DNA of 57,120 bases from a bacterium. GTDB lineage: Bacteria; UBP6; UBA1177. Both the position numbers and the translations under genes were made by a program. The stretch covers positions 1 to 57,120 of the forward strand of contig JAFYIZ010000010.1 in the NCBI GenBank assembly GCA_017538365.1. The letters run 5' to 3'. The notes below the pieces were generated by a model. The model ran no database searches. It worked only from the letters and a program-made list of their open reading frames with translations, and was not told the origin of the DNA. Positions 23,663-31,772 of the stretch are shown piece after piece; the stretch's first letter is position 1; each line of letters opens with the position of its first letter.

Positions 23663-24265
23663 TTACCTCACGCAGCGGACTCCGGCAAAAGAGTCTATAT
23701 CGCAGATGAAGAGACTTGCATCATAAAAGGATATCAGCCAAGCCTGTTCAGGATTCCACGATAGTATGGAAGACCATAGGCGGTCATCTTTGTCATCTAT
23801 TTTGCTGAAAACAACGTCCGATGAGCTATCGTATGAGTATCGACAATTGCACTGGGATGCACAATGAATAGTGTCGGGGAGATAATATCCGGAGTATTGA
23901 GCCTTGTATTCGTCCCAGTTCTCCATTTCTTCCGCCAGACATTCGTCAGTTATTTCGCATGAACCGCCTGTTTCCGTATATGAACAATTCTGGATCAATG
24001 TTCTAAGTTCGTTGACAGTCGGCATACGCCAGTCTGAATATCCGAGTTCGGTCAGATTTTTACAGTAAGAAACGGCATCTTCCCACTCAAGGTCATTCAG
24101 CGATCTCGCGGACCACATGTTGCCGTCAATGACAACGCCGGAAGTTCTTTGCCTTTCGGCTTCTCTGTATGCGATCCAGATCTCATTGTCGTAGTTAGGT
24201 CTTTCGCACGAAACAAAAAGGGAGAGCAGAAGAAAAACGCAGAGTGTAAAATTGAATTTTTTCAT
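23663..24265 (-). CDS. Lcl-domain (DUF1566) lipoprotein
   Basis: A protein of 200 residues: lipoprotein signal (SLFVSC, C20), then one Lcl/DUF1566 domain with the typical MWSARSLNDLEWEDAVSYC, ELGYSDWRMPTVNELRTLI and VRCVR end. Such domains resemble C-type-lectin-like collagen- or polymer-binding folds on cell surfaces. Start 24265 follows AGGTGG. It is the second gene of a two-gene unit with 24275-24736. A paralogue is at 37822-38328 and a fragment at 38439-38606. Confidence 0.85.
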   Translation of the reverse strand: MKKFNFTLCVFLLLSLFVSCERPNYDNEIWIAYREAERQRTSGVVIDGNMWSARSLNDLEWEDAVSYCKNLTELGYSDWRMPTVNELRTLIQNCSYTETGGSCEITDECLAEEMENWDEYKAQYSGYYLPDTIHCASQCNCRYSYDSSSDVVFSKIDDKDDRLWSSILSWNPEQAWLISFYDASLFICDIDSFAGVRCVR

Positions 24266-24274
24266 ATTGTCCAC

Positions 24275-24736
24275 CTAAAATTCAAACCCTACCGCAGCAT
24301 AAAAACCGTCGTTTGAGGGAGTGACTGAGATATTTGTGATAGCAATATCCTCTGTTTTCTCAGCTTTTATCGCGGTCAGTATTATCCCTGTCAGAAAAAG
24401 CTCACCGCCGATTACGGCACTTGCAATCTCAAGAGAACGGTAAGTATTGGCTTTTTTACGGTATTTTCTCGCTCTATCAAGGTATTCAGATACTTTTTCG
24501 CCTTGATTTACAGCTTCTAAAGCATTGTCGTAGTCTTTCATTTTCTTGTATTTGTCGAATTCCTTGTCAGAAGCGAAATGAAAACCTGTGATTCCGCCTG
24601 CGGCAACTACGGTCCCTGCAACGATGAGCGAGATTCCCGCTTTCAGGTGCGGATGATATGTTTCGGCGGCGCTTTCTTCAGCGAAAAGCTGAAACGAAAA
24701 AGCAAAAATGATTAACAGAAAGCAGATTTTTTTCAT
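24275..24736 (-). CDS. Exported protein with a membrane hairpin, unknown function
   Basis: A protein of 153 residues with an N-terminal signal peptide (cut after about residue 19, LFAEES), two hydrophobic segments (about 32-52 and 100-122) separated by a basic helical stretch, and a C terminus ending GFYAAVGFEF, reminiscent of an outer-membrane beta-strand end. I do not recognise a family. ATG 24736 follows AGGTG. The gene lies nine bases before the Lcl lipoprotein, so they are probably co-transcribed. Confidence 0.6.
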   Translation of the reverse strand: MKKICFLLIIFAFSFQLFAEESAAETYHPHLKAGISLIVAGTVVAAGGITGFHFASDKEFDKYKKMKDYDNALEAVNQGEKVSEYLDRARKYRKKANTYRSLEIASAVIGGELFLTGIILTAIKAEKTEDIAITNISVTPSNDGFYAAVGFEF

Positions 24737-24792
24737 GTTTCACCTGATAAAAATCAAAAACAAAAGATTTTAAAGAAAAGCAATTAAAAGGC

Positions 24793-24821
24793 AAAAAAAA
24801 ACGGGCGGATTGCTCCGCCCG
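24793..24821 (-). terminator. Rho-independent terminator of the hydG unit
   Basis: A perfect 8-bp stem, CGGGCGGA/TCCGCCCG (24821-24814 and 24809-24802 on the minus strand), with a 4-nt loop and a run of nine T residues (24801-24793). It lies 41 bp after the hydG stop codon. Confidence 0.9.
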
Positions 24822-24861
24822 CACTTGAAGGCTTGTTGAAAAAATCTATCTAAATTGCGGT

Positions 24862-26250
24862 TTAGAAGTAGAGGTCTCTTTTGCCTTTTTCGATTTCACC
24901 GAGAAGTTCCTGAGTTTTTGCTCTTCTTTCGGGATTTTCGATGTCGTCCATAAGTTTGACGAGAAGTTTTTCGCCTTTCGCCTTGGTTTCGGGAGAAGCG
25001 AAGTCTTCAAGATATTCTTTGAATGTGAGCATTCCGTTCGGAAGGCAGAATTCGTGGATGAGTCCCGGTTTTGCGAGATCCATGAAGTCAGCACCTACGC
25101 GGCCTCTGCGGTAGCAGCCTGTGCAGAATGAAGGAATGTAGCCGCCGTCGATGAGTGAGGAGACGACTTCGTCAACTGATCTGTGGTCGCCGAGAGAGAA
25201 CTGTGCGCCCGCTTCGTCTTCTTCGTATCCGCCCGGATTCGTTCTGCTTGCAGCACTGACCTGGCTGACGCCGTAGTGGAGAAGGCGTGTTCTGATCTTG
25301 TCGTTTTCCCTTGTCGAAAGGATGATGCCGGTGTAGGGAAGGGAAAGTCTGATTACAGCTACCAGAAGCATGAATTCGTCATCACTTACAGGATGCGGGA
25401 TGTTGTATGAAAGCGGAGCTCCTTCCGCCGGCTCGATCCTCGGAACGCTGACCGTGTGCGGCCCGATGCCGTAAGTTTTGTCGAGGTGGTTTGCGTGCTC
25501 GAGAAGTGCAAGAGTCTCGAAACGGTAGTCGGTAAGTCCGAAAAGTGCGCCGATACCGACATCGTTGAGTCCTGCGCGGAGAGCTCTGTCCATAACGAGA
25601 AGTCTCCAGCCGTAGTCAGCTTTAAGTCCGCTCGGATGGAAGGTCGGATAAAGTTTTTCGTCGTAAGTTTCCTGGAAGCAGATGTATGTTCCGATCTTTT
25701 CCTGTTTCAGAAGTCTGAAGTTGTCTTCGCTCTGAGGTGCGATCTCGACATTGATTCTGCGGACGGTGTTGCCGTTCCAGTTTGTCTCGTAAACTTTTCT
25801 GATCGAGTGAGCGTAGTATTCAACGTCCGTTGCTCTCGCTTCGCCGCCGATGACGAGAAGTCTTTTGTGTCCCATTTTGAGGAGCTGTCTTGTCTCGTCC
25901 TGGATCTGTTCGTCAGTGAGGATCGCACGTTTAAGTGCGGTGTTGTCTTTTCTGAACGAGCAGTAAACGCAGTTGTTTGTGCATACGTTGCCAAGATAGA
26001 GCGGTGCAAAGAGGACGATTCTTTTGCCGTAAATTATTTCTTTTGCTTTTCCTGCAGCCTCGAAGACTTTGTTGCGCTGTTTTTCGTCCTTGATGTTGAG
26101 CAGTATCGCAGCGTCTTTGAGGTCAAGCCCTTTGAGCTGCATTGCGCGGTTGAGCACTTCATCGACCTGGCTGTCGGTGACTTTCTGGTCGATAAGGCCG
26201 TAAAGTTTCTCTCTGTCGATAAAAATCTTTTCAGTGTTCAGTGACTTCAT
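24862..26250 (-). CDS. hydG: [FeFe]-hydrogenase maturase HydG (radical SAM tyrosine lyase)
   Basis: A protein of 462 residues. It has the radical SAM CX3CX2C motif at C90, C94 and C97 (CTNNCVYC) and the auxiliary cluster motif CX2CX22C at C376, C379 and C402, which separates HydG from ThiH. HydG cleaves tyrosine to p-cresol, CO and cyanide and builds the Fe(CO)2CN unit of the H-cluster. ATG 26250 has AAGGAG seven bases upstream and overlaps the TM1266-like gene by 20 bases. HydE, HydF and a hydrogenase are not in the window. Confidence 0.95.
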   Translation of the reverse strand: MKSLNTEKIFIDREKLYGLIDQKVTDSQVDEVLNRAMQLKGLDLKDAAILLNIKDEKQRNKVFEAAGKAKEIIYGKRIVLFAPLYLGNVCTNNCVYCSFRKDNTALKRAILTDEQIQDETRQLLKMGHKRLLVIGGEARATDVEYYAHSIRKVYETNWNGNTVRRINVEIAPQSEDNFRLLKQEKIGTYICFQETYDEKLYPTFHPSGLKADYGWRLLVMDRALRAGLNDVGIGALFGLTDYRFETLALLEHANHLDKTYGIGPHTVSVPRIEPAEGAPLSYNIPHPVSDDEFMLLVAVIRLSLPYTGIILSTRENDKIRTRLLHYGVSQVSAASRTNPGGYEEDEAGAQFSLGDHRSVDEVVSSLIDGGYIPSFCTGCYRRGRVGADFMDLAKPGLIHEFCLPNGMLTFKEYLEDFASPETKAKGEKLLVKLMDDIENPERRAKTQELLGEIEKGKRDLYF

Positions 26251-26515
26251 TTTCAACTCCTTCATCTTCTACATACTTGCTTAAAACTGATTTTACTTCA
26301 AAACCTTTGAGTTTCCCGATCTTGCCGGTAAGCGACGCTATGCGGTCAGTCGTGCCGTGAACTACGAGCGAAATGACGTGTGCCGCAGCAAGACCCAGGT
26401 TGAGTCCCATCCTGCCGACGATGATGTCGCCGTGCTGCGAAAGGATCGTGTTTAATTTGGGAACATTTTCTTTTTCGGTAACGATGATCAGAACTGATCC
26501 GACTCTCTTCTCCAT
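26231..26515 (-). CDS. TM1266-like putative regulator of iron-only hydrogenase
   Basis: A protein of 94 residues, ferredoxin-like ACT/NikR-C-like fold: VGSVLIIVTEKENVPKLNTIL, GDIIVGRMGLNL, HVISLVVHGTTDRIASLTGKIGKL. It matches the family called iron-only hydrogenase system regulator (TM1266), typically found beside hydE/hydG. ATG 26515 follows AGAGG. No DNA-binding domain is visible, so it probably acts by binding a ligand or partner. It is the first gene of the two-gene unit with hydG. Confidence 0.88.
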   Translation of the reverse strand: MEKRVGSVLIIVTEKENVPKLNTILSQHGDIIVGRMGLNLGLAAAHVISLVVHGTTDRIASLTGKIGKLKGFEVKSVLSKYVEDEGVENEVTEH

Positions 26516-26585
26516 CAGACACCTCTTTTGGATAAGTTAATAAAAAAACTCTTCGATGCCGAACTTCAGCACCTCGGAACGGCGC

Positions 26586-26613
26586 GATAATACGGTTTAA
26601 AAGGGGCTTGTCA
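26586..26613 (-). promoter_or_regulatory. Predicted promoter of the TM1266-hydG unit
   Basis: Perfect TTGACA (26613-26608), 16 nt, TATTAT (26591-26586). Confidence 0.7.
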
Positions 26614-26630
26614 AATAAATTTTAAAAAAA

Positions 26631-28037
26631 TCACTCTTCCTTTTCGGTCAGCTTTTCGTAGAGGAATTTTTTGATTCTGGTGATGTCTTCGGGGTCGGTC
26701 GCATCGTAGAAAAAGCCGCTTCGGAGCGGGCGCTTTATTTTGATTTTTCCCTTTTTGGAAAACAGCGGAACGATGCTGTGCTTGTCACAGCCGTTTTCGA
26801 TGAGGAGATTTTCGACGAATTTTTTGCGCTCCTCCCAGCCTTTTTCGGTGGAGTCGATGATGTGGAGAATAAGGTCTGACGCGGCGATCTCCGAAAAAGT
26901 CGAGTTGAAGGCGTCGGTTATGTCATTTGACATGTTCGAGATGAATCCGACCGTGTCAAGCAGGAAAAGCGGTTTCCCGAAAAGGCTGAATTTTCGTATC
27001 TTCGGATCGATCGAGCTGAAGAATTTGTTGCTTTCCTTTGTCGCTTCCTCGTTCAGCAAAGCATTGAAAAGTGTTGATTTGCCTGCATTCGTATATCCCA
27101 CAACGGCAACTGTAGCAATCCGGCTTCTCTTTCTGAATTTGCGCTGGAAATCGAGGCGCGAAAATTCGTTTTCAAGCTGTTTTCTGACATTTTTTTCTTT
27201 GTTTTTAAGAATACGCTTGCGCTCTTCCTCTTTTGTTTCGCCTGGTCCTTTAAGTCCGATACCGCCTTTGATCCGGCTGAGTCCCGTGATTTTTTTCCGG
27301 AAGTTTGCCTTTTCTTTTGCAACTACGGCACTTGCGAGCTTCAGTTTGCCACCTGTTCCTTCTGCTCTGGCGTTGAATATCGAAATGATGAGATCATCGC
27401 GCGAAAGTATCGTCCGACCTGTTTTTTCTTCAAGTTTGGCGAGCAGCGATGCGGATGAGTCCGAAAAAACGATTACCCCGTAATCTTGCGGCACATCTTT
27501 TAAAAGTTCGGTCATCCGGTTTATTCCGTTTTTAAGCGACTGTTCCGAGATCACGAAAGTGTCGGTTATCGAAAATCCGGCGTCTTCGGCGAGTTTTATG
27601 TTTTCGGCAATGCTTGTCGAAGCGCTTTCGGATGTGAAAAATGCCGCAGTCGGATTGTCGCAGATCTCATTTTTCTTCGGTTCTTTAAAAAGGAAAAAAG
27701 GGGACGAAATTTTCTGCAGTTTTGCTGCGCTTTTATAAAAAAGTGTAATGCTTTCAGGAATTTTGTCGTCGTCGTAAGTGATGAGTCCCAGATATTTCAG
27801 CAGTTTTCCGTCCATGAAATTGCGAGTTTCGACTATTTTCGGCGCGGTTTTCGCCGCTATTAGAAGAGTGTCGAAATCATTCGACGCTTTGAGTTTTTCC
27901 AGAAAGTCGAAAAGATCCCAGTTCGACACGAAAATGCGGCTTTGAATTACTGAACCCTTGTAAAGAAACACGAGTTTTATCGTGTTTAAAGGATTATCTT
28001 TAATGATTTTAAGGATTTGGTTTTGGTCGAAAATCAA
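26631..28037 (-). CDS. hflX: GTPase HflX
   Basis: A protein of 468 residues. The HflX-specific linker KGGIGLKGPGETKEEE precedes a coiled coil and the GTPase domain (AVVGYTNAGKSTLFNALL, DTVGFISNM). HflX splits stalled or stressed 70S ribosomes. It starts at TTG 28037, whose bases overlap the upstream stop as TTGA; AGGTT lies upstream. It is the third gene of the pssA-namZ-hflX operon. Confidence 0.94.
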   Translation of the reverse strand: MIFDQNQILKIIKDNPLNTIKLVFLYKGSVIQSRIFVSNWDLFDFLEKLKASNDFDTLLIAAKTAPKIVETRNFMDGKLLKYLGLITYDDDKIPESITLFYKSAAKLQKISSPFFLFKEPKKNEICDNPTAAFFTSESASTSIAENIKLAEDAGFSITDTFVISEQSLKNGINRMTELLKDVPQDYGVIVFSDSSASLLAKLEEKTGRTILSRDDLIISIFNARAEGTGGKLKLASAVVAKEKANFRKKITGLSRIKGGIGLKGPGETKEEERKRILKNKEKNVRKQLENEFSRLDFQRKFRKRSRIATVAVVGYTNAGKSTLFNALLNEEATKESNKFFSSIDPKIRKFSLFGKPLFLLDTVGFISNMSNDITDAFNSTFSEIAASDLILHIIDSTEKGWEERKKFVENLLIENGCDKHSIVPLFSKKGKIKIKRPLRSGFFYDATDPEDITRIKKFLYEKLTEKEE

Positions 28038-29209
28038 TCGTAGAACCTGAATTCACTGAATTGTTTTTCAAAATTTTCTTCGCATTTTGTTAAGTACGAG
28101 TCGATTTCGCGGGCAGAAGCGAAGTTATAGAACATCTCTATCAGCGTTTTGTCACCCAGAAGGAGATCCATTGCCGGTATCTTATCTATAAATTCGTAAG
28201 GTTTTGCCCTGAAAAATCCTTCATCGCCGAGTATTCTGCGGAAGACCTGGATTATCGATATGTAAGCTCTGAGCGGTTTCACTTTTTCGCGGTCGGTAAG
28301 CGCGATATAAACGCCGCCGCAGCGCTTCATGGCAAGTTTCTGGAACATCGGGCGGAATTCCATCGGAATGAAAGTGATTCCGGGAATATTTTCTTTATCG
28401 AGCTCTTTCTTTAGTTCGAAAGGATCGATTCCGTGCGTTCCTGCAAGGAGAAAAGGCATAGTTGTGCCGCGCCCTTCCGAAAGTTCTGTTCCTTCAAGAA
28501 GGCAGCCGCCGGGATAGAGTATCGCCGTGTCGATTGTCGGCATATTGGGAGAAGTCGGAAGCCACGGATAGTCGTAATTGTCGGCGTAAGATTTGCGCTC
28601 CCAGCCCTGCAGTTTTGCTATTTTAAAAGGAAAGTCGTACTTTTTCAGTTTGTAATAGTATGCCGCGATCTCTCCGGAAGTCATGCCGTGACGGTGAAAA
28701 AGGGGAACGTAACCTACAAAACTTTTGTAGTTCGCGTCGTCGAGAAGCGAGCCTTCAAATGCGCCTCCGATAGGGTTCATTCTGTCCAGAACGACGAGTT
28801 CGCGCTGGTTTTTCTGCAGCTCGTCCATAAAAATGGCGAGAGTCGCCAAGTAGGTGTAATAGCGCGAGCCGATATCCTGAATATCGTAGACGACTGTATC
28901 GAAAAGGTCAAAAAGCTCTTTTTTAGGAGCAAGAGTCTCAACACTGTTTCCGTAAAGCGAAAAAACGGGAATGTTATTGATTTTATTCTCTGTTCCAACG
29001 CATTCCATGTCCTGTGCGACAGGGAAAAATCCGTGTTCGGGGCTGAAAACCGCAGTTATGCTGAGTCCGCAGTTCACCATTTTTTCGATGAGCGAAACGC
29101 CGTTTTTGTCAATCGAAGTGTAGTTCGCGATAACGGCGACTTTTCTGCCTTTCAGTGAGGAAAAATCGAATGTATCGATTCCCTGAAGAAGTTTTTTCCG
29201 GGAGCTCAA
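28034..29209 (-). CDS. NamZ/DUF1343 exo-beta-N-acetylmuramidase family protein
   Basis: A protein of 391 residues matching DUF1343 (NamZ): ANYTSIDKNG, FSPEHGF, DIQDIGSRYYTYLATL, LDRMNPIGG, SEGRGTTMPF and PTIDTAILYPGG. Characterised NamZ releases N-acetylmuramic acid from peptidoglycan fragments. No signal peptide is present: the start TTG 29209 has a strong AGGAGGAGC site and overlaps the pssA stop as TTGA, so the protein is expected in the cytoplasm, pointing to muropeptide recycling inside the cell. Confidence 0.9.
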   Translation of the reverse strand: MSSRKKLLQGIDTFDFSSLKGRKVAVIANYTSIDKNGVSLIEKMVNCGLSITAVFSPEHGFFPVAQDMECVGTENKINNIPVFSLYGNSVETLAPKKELFDLFDTVVYDIQDIGSRYYTYLATLAIFMDELQKNQRELVVLDRMNPIGGAFEGSLLDDANYKSFVGYVPLFHRHGMTSGEIAAYYYKLKKYDFPFKIAKLQGWERKSYADNYDYPWLPTSPNMPTIDTAILYPGGCLLEGTELSEGRGTTMPFLLAGTHGIDPFELKKELDKENIPGITFIPMEFRPMFQKLAMKRCGGVYIALTDREKVKPLRAYISIIQVFRRILGDEGFFRAKPYEFIDKIPAMDLLLGDKTLIEMFYNFASAREIDSYLTKCEENFEKQFSEFRFYD

Positions 29210-29979
29210 TTCTGCTCCTCCTGTTTTTCTTCAGGATTAAAATCGCTGGTGTTGTTGATCGAAACGGCGATTTTGCGGGTTTTGAGGACTCCCGCAATGA
29301 CAAAAATGATGCTCGCGATGTAGGGAACCCATGGAAGTTTGCGCATGAAAATCAGGCAGCAGAGGAAAAGGAAAAACGAAATTCCGATTACGCGCAGGAA
29401 TTTGTTTTTAGGCATCTTTATTTTCGGATATTTGAAGGGAAGCAGCATGAGGCATGCCTGAATCAGCATCATTCCGGCAACAATGTCGGTTGAAAGCAGA
29501 AATCCGAACATTTCTTTGTTTTCAATTGCGAAAACCATGTATGCCGCAAGCATTCCGCCCGACATTGTCGAAGTGAGACCGCTGAAATAGTCGTGGTCTT
29601 CGCTCTGGAATGAATTGTAACGGGCGAGACGCACAGCGCAGAAAATGACGTAAAGCGGAACTACTGCAACGAAGTAGGGGTGATCCATTATTTTAACATC
29701 GGGAAGTTTGCTGAAGTATGAAAAAACAAGCACAGCCGGAGCGAGCGAAAAGGAAACGAAATCTGAAAAAGAGTCGAATTCAACGCCGAAATCGCTTGAT
29801 GCATTGAAGAGACGCGCCGTTGTTCCGTCGAGTTTGTCAAGCACGGTCGAAAGAAGGATGAGCCAAGCCGCGTTTATGTAGTCCCCGTTTATCGAATAAA
29901 AAATGGAAACCAAGCCGATCAGCATATTCATACCGGTGAAAAAATTGGGAATGAGTATTTTCGGATTTCCCTTCAGCAT
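29206..29979 (-). CDS. pssA: CDP-diacylglycerol-serine O-phosphatidyltransferase
   Basis: A protein of 257 residues with about seven membrane helices and the CDP-alcohol phosphotransferase motif DG(X)2AR(X)8G(X)3D(X)3D in DKLDGTTARL...GVEFDSFSD. It makes phosphatidylserine, the precursor of phosphatidylethanolamine. The overall type is the Bacillus-like integral membrane form. ATG 29979 follows AGAGG. First gene of the pssA-namZ-hflX operon. Confidence 0.92.
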   Translation of the reverse strand: MLKGNPKILIPNFFTGMNMLIGLVSIFYSINGDYINAAWLILLSTVLDKLDGTTARLFNASSDFGVEFDSFSDFVSFSLAPAVLVFSYFSKLPDVKIMDHPYFVAVVPLYVIFCAVRLARYNSFQSEDHDYFSGLTSTMSGGMLAAYMVFAIENKEMFGFLLSTDIVAGMMLIQACLMLLPFKYPKIKMPKNKFLRVIGISFFLFLCCLIFMRKLPWVPYIASIIFVIAGVLKTRKIAVSINNTSDFNPEEKQEEQN

Positions 29980-30021
29980 AAAAACCTCTTAAAAAAGTTA
30001 TTAAAGCGCGAAAACCTGAAA

Positions 30022-30049
30022 ACTATGCTCAAATAAAGAGTTTTGTCAA
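30022..30049 (-). promoter_or_regulatory. Predicted promoter of pssA-namZ-hflX
   Basis: Perfect TTGACA (30049-30044), 16 nt, CATAGT (30027-30022). Confidence 0.6.
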
Positions 30050-30067
30050 TTTGTTGAATGTTGTGTT

Positions 30068-31228
30068 TTAAAGGCTCATTCTGTAGATTTCGACGATATC
30101 TTTTTTGTTCAGTTCTTTGAATGTTCCGATCCTTGAATTTTTCAGTGCCGATTCAGCCATTTCTTCAAATTTCGAATCGTCTATCCCGATTTCGGAAAGT
30201 TTCTGCGGAAGCCCCAGAGATTTAAAGAAATCTGCCGTTTTTTCAATAGCCTGCAATCCCGCTTTCATGTCGTCTTTTTCGGTTATGCCCCAGACGTTTC
30301 TGCCGTATGCCGCGAATTTTGCACAGTTATCCTTATCAATTACTTTTTTCATCCAGCTCGGGGTGAGAATTGCAAGACCGACTCCGTGCGTGATGTCGTA
30401 TTTTGCGCTGAGTTCGTGTTCGATCATGTGAGTTGCCCAGTCACCGTCCTTGCCAAGCTCCAAAAGTCCGTTCAAAGCTACGGTTCCGGCCCACATGATG
30501 TTTGCTCTTGCTTCATAGTTTTCAGGCTCTTCAAGAACTATAGGCGCATTTTCGATCACGGTTTTAAGCACTGCTTCGGACATGTGATCCTGCAAAGCCG
30601 CGTCGGGATAGCTGAAATACTGCTCGAAAACATGGCTCGTGATGTCAGCGATTCCTGCGACAGTCTGATTTTTCGGCAGGGTGAAAGTGTAAGTCGGATC
30701 GAGAATGCTGAATTTGGGTTTCAGTCTGACGCTTCCCATCGGAAGTTTTTCCTGCGTTTCCTCGTTTGTCAGCACGCAGCCGCCGTTCATTTCGCTTCCG
30801 GTAGCTGCCAGAGTGAGGATTGCGCAGATAGGCAGAGCCTTTTTCACGCTCGTTTTACGGATGAAGAAATCCCACGGATCGCCGTTATAATATCTTGCCG
30901 CAGCAATCGCCTTGCAGCAGTCGATTACGCTTCCGGCACCGGCCGCGATGATGAGGTCGACTTTGTTTTCCCGGCAGAGTTCGGCACCTTTTGCAACGCT
31001 CGTGATTCTCGGATTCGGGTCAATTCCCGGAAGTTCCGTGATTTTAACCGAATTTTCATTCAGGATCGAGACGATTTTGTCGTAAAGGCCGCTTCTTTTT
31101 ATGCTTCCGTGACCGTAGGTGAGAAGAACCGATTTTGTGCCTTCTTTTTTAAGCTGTTTTGCAAGAACTTCGATCTGATTTCTGCCGAAAAATATTTCAG
31201 TCGGCATATTGAGCCAGAAATTTCTCAT
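30068..31228 (-). CDS. Iron-containing (group III) alcohol dehydrogenase, butanol dehydrogenase type
   Basis: A protein of 386 residues of the BdhA/YqhD group: N-terminal FWLNMPTEIFFGRNQIE, the dinucleotide-binding GAGSVIDCCKAIAAA (a GGGS variant) and metal ligands in DITSHVFEQYF and the HMIEHELSAKYDITHGVGLA region. It reduces aldehydes to alcohols with NAD(P)H, a fermentation step consistent with an anaerobic lifestyle. ATG 31228 follows GGAGGAG. It appears to be a single-gene unit. Confidence 0.93.
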   Translation of the reverse strand: MRNFWLNMPTEIFFGRNQIEVLAKQLKKEGTKSVLLTYGHGSIKRSGLYDKIVSILNENSVKITELPGIDPNPRITSVAKGAELCRENKVDLIIAAGAGSVIDCCKAIAAARYYNGDPWDFFIRKTSVKKALPICAILTLAATGSEMNGGCVLTNEETQEKLPMGSVRLKPKFSILDPTYTFTLPKNQTVAGIADITSHVFEQYFSYPDAALQDHMSEAVLKTVIENAPIVLEEPENYEARANIMWAGTVALNGLLELGKDGDWATHMIEHELSAKYDITHGVGLAILTPSWMKKVIDKDNCAKFAAYGRNVWGITEKDDMKAGLQAIEKTADFFKSLGLPQKLSEIGIDDSKFEEMAESALKNSRIGTFKELNKKDIVEIYRMSL

Positions 31229-31265
31229 TTTTTTCTCCTCCAGAATGGGGCGCCTGAAAATTTAC

Positions 31266-31299
31266 CGTGATTACGTAATTCCGGGATAACGTAATTACG
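31266..31299. repeat. Inverted repeat CGTGATTACG/CGTAATTACG (palindromic family copy B)
   Basis: Arms 31266-31275 and 31290-31299 are 10 bp with one G-T pair and a 14-nt loop. The left arm and the CCGGGAT core also occur in 17906-17933, so this is probably a small dispersed palindrome. It lies in the leader region of the alcohol dehydrogenase gene. Confidence 0.55.
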
Positions 31300-31346
31300 A
31301 CGGCGCCAAACCATAATATTGAATTGCTTTAAAATTAAGGGATTTT

Positions 31347-31757
31347 TTAAAATTCGCCGGTTTTGTTGACGCTGTAGCCCTGATCTTCTTTCCAGCCTTT
31401 GAGTTTTTTGAGTTCTTTCAAAGCCTCGTTTTTAGCGTCGTCTATCGATTTCGAGCTGAAACCGAATGTGAAACGGTTTTTCAGAACGCCTTCAACCCAG
31501 TAAGCTGTCTGCAGAACTGCGAAAAAACCTCTGTTCAAAGTGGTTGCCGCGCCAACTTTTGCATTTGCATGACCCTGCTGTTTGAGCTGCTTTACCGCAT
31601 TGTTTTTTGCTTTTGTGACATTTTTTCCGTCTTCAAAGGAAAAAGTCCAGGTTACTGAGTTTCCGTCTTTGTCAATAGCCTCGGCAAATGCCGCCGCACC
31701 GAAAACCGGAAATGTGAAAACGAAAAGCACTGCTGCGATAAAAAGCGATTTTTTCAT
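31347..31757 (-). CDS. Exported protein of unknown function
   Basis: A protein of 136 residues with a signal peptide (MKKSLFIAAVLFVFTFPVFGAAAFAEA, cut near residue 20-24). The mature part contains two similar halves, each with an aromatic strand followed by a Lys/Ala/Asn-rich helix (FSFEDGKNVTKAKNNAVKQL and FGFSSKSIDDAKNEALKEL), suggesting a small duplicated domain. No family is recognised. It follows the FHA gene after 15 bases with an AGGAG site, so it is likely in the same operon. Confidence 0.65.
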   Translation of the reverse strand: MKKSLFIAAVLFVFTFPVFGAAAFAEAIDKDGNSVTWTFSFEDGKNVTKAKNNAVKQLKQQGHANAKVGAATTLNRGFFAVLQTAYWVEGVLKNRFTFGFSSKSIDDAKNEALKELKKLKGWKEDQGYSVNKTGEF

Positions 31758-31772
31758 GGTTTTCTCCTGAAA

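Noticed and set aside
26516-26580. Possible attenuator in the TM1266-hydG leader (CCGAGGTGC...GCATC then T-run)
   Set aside because: The stem is only about five pairs with a wobble, and the T-run begins seven bases after it; not convincing as a terminator.
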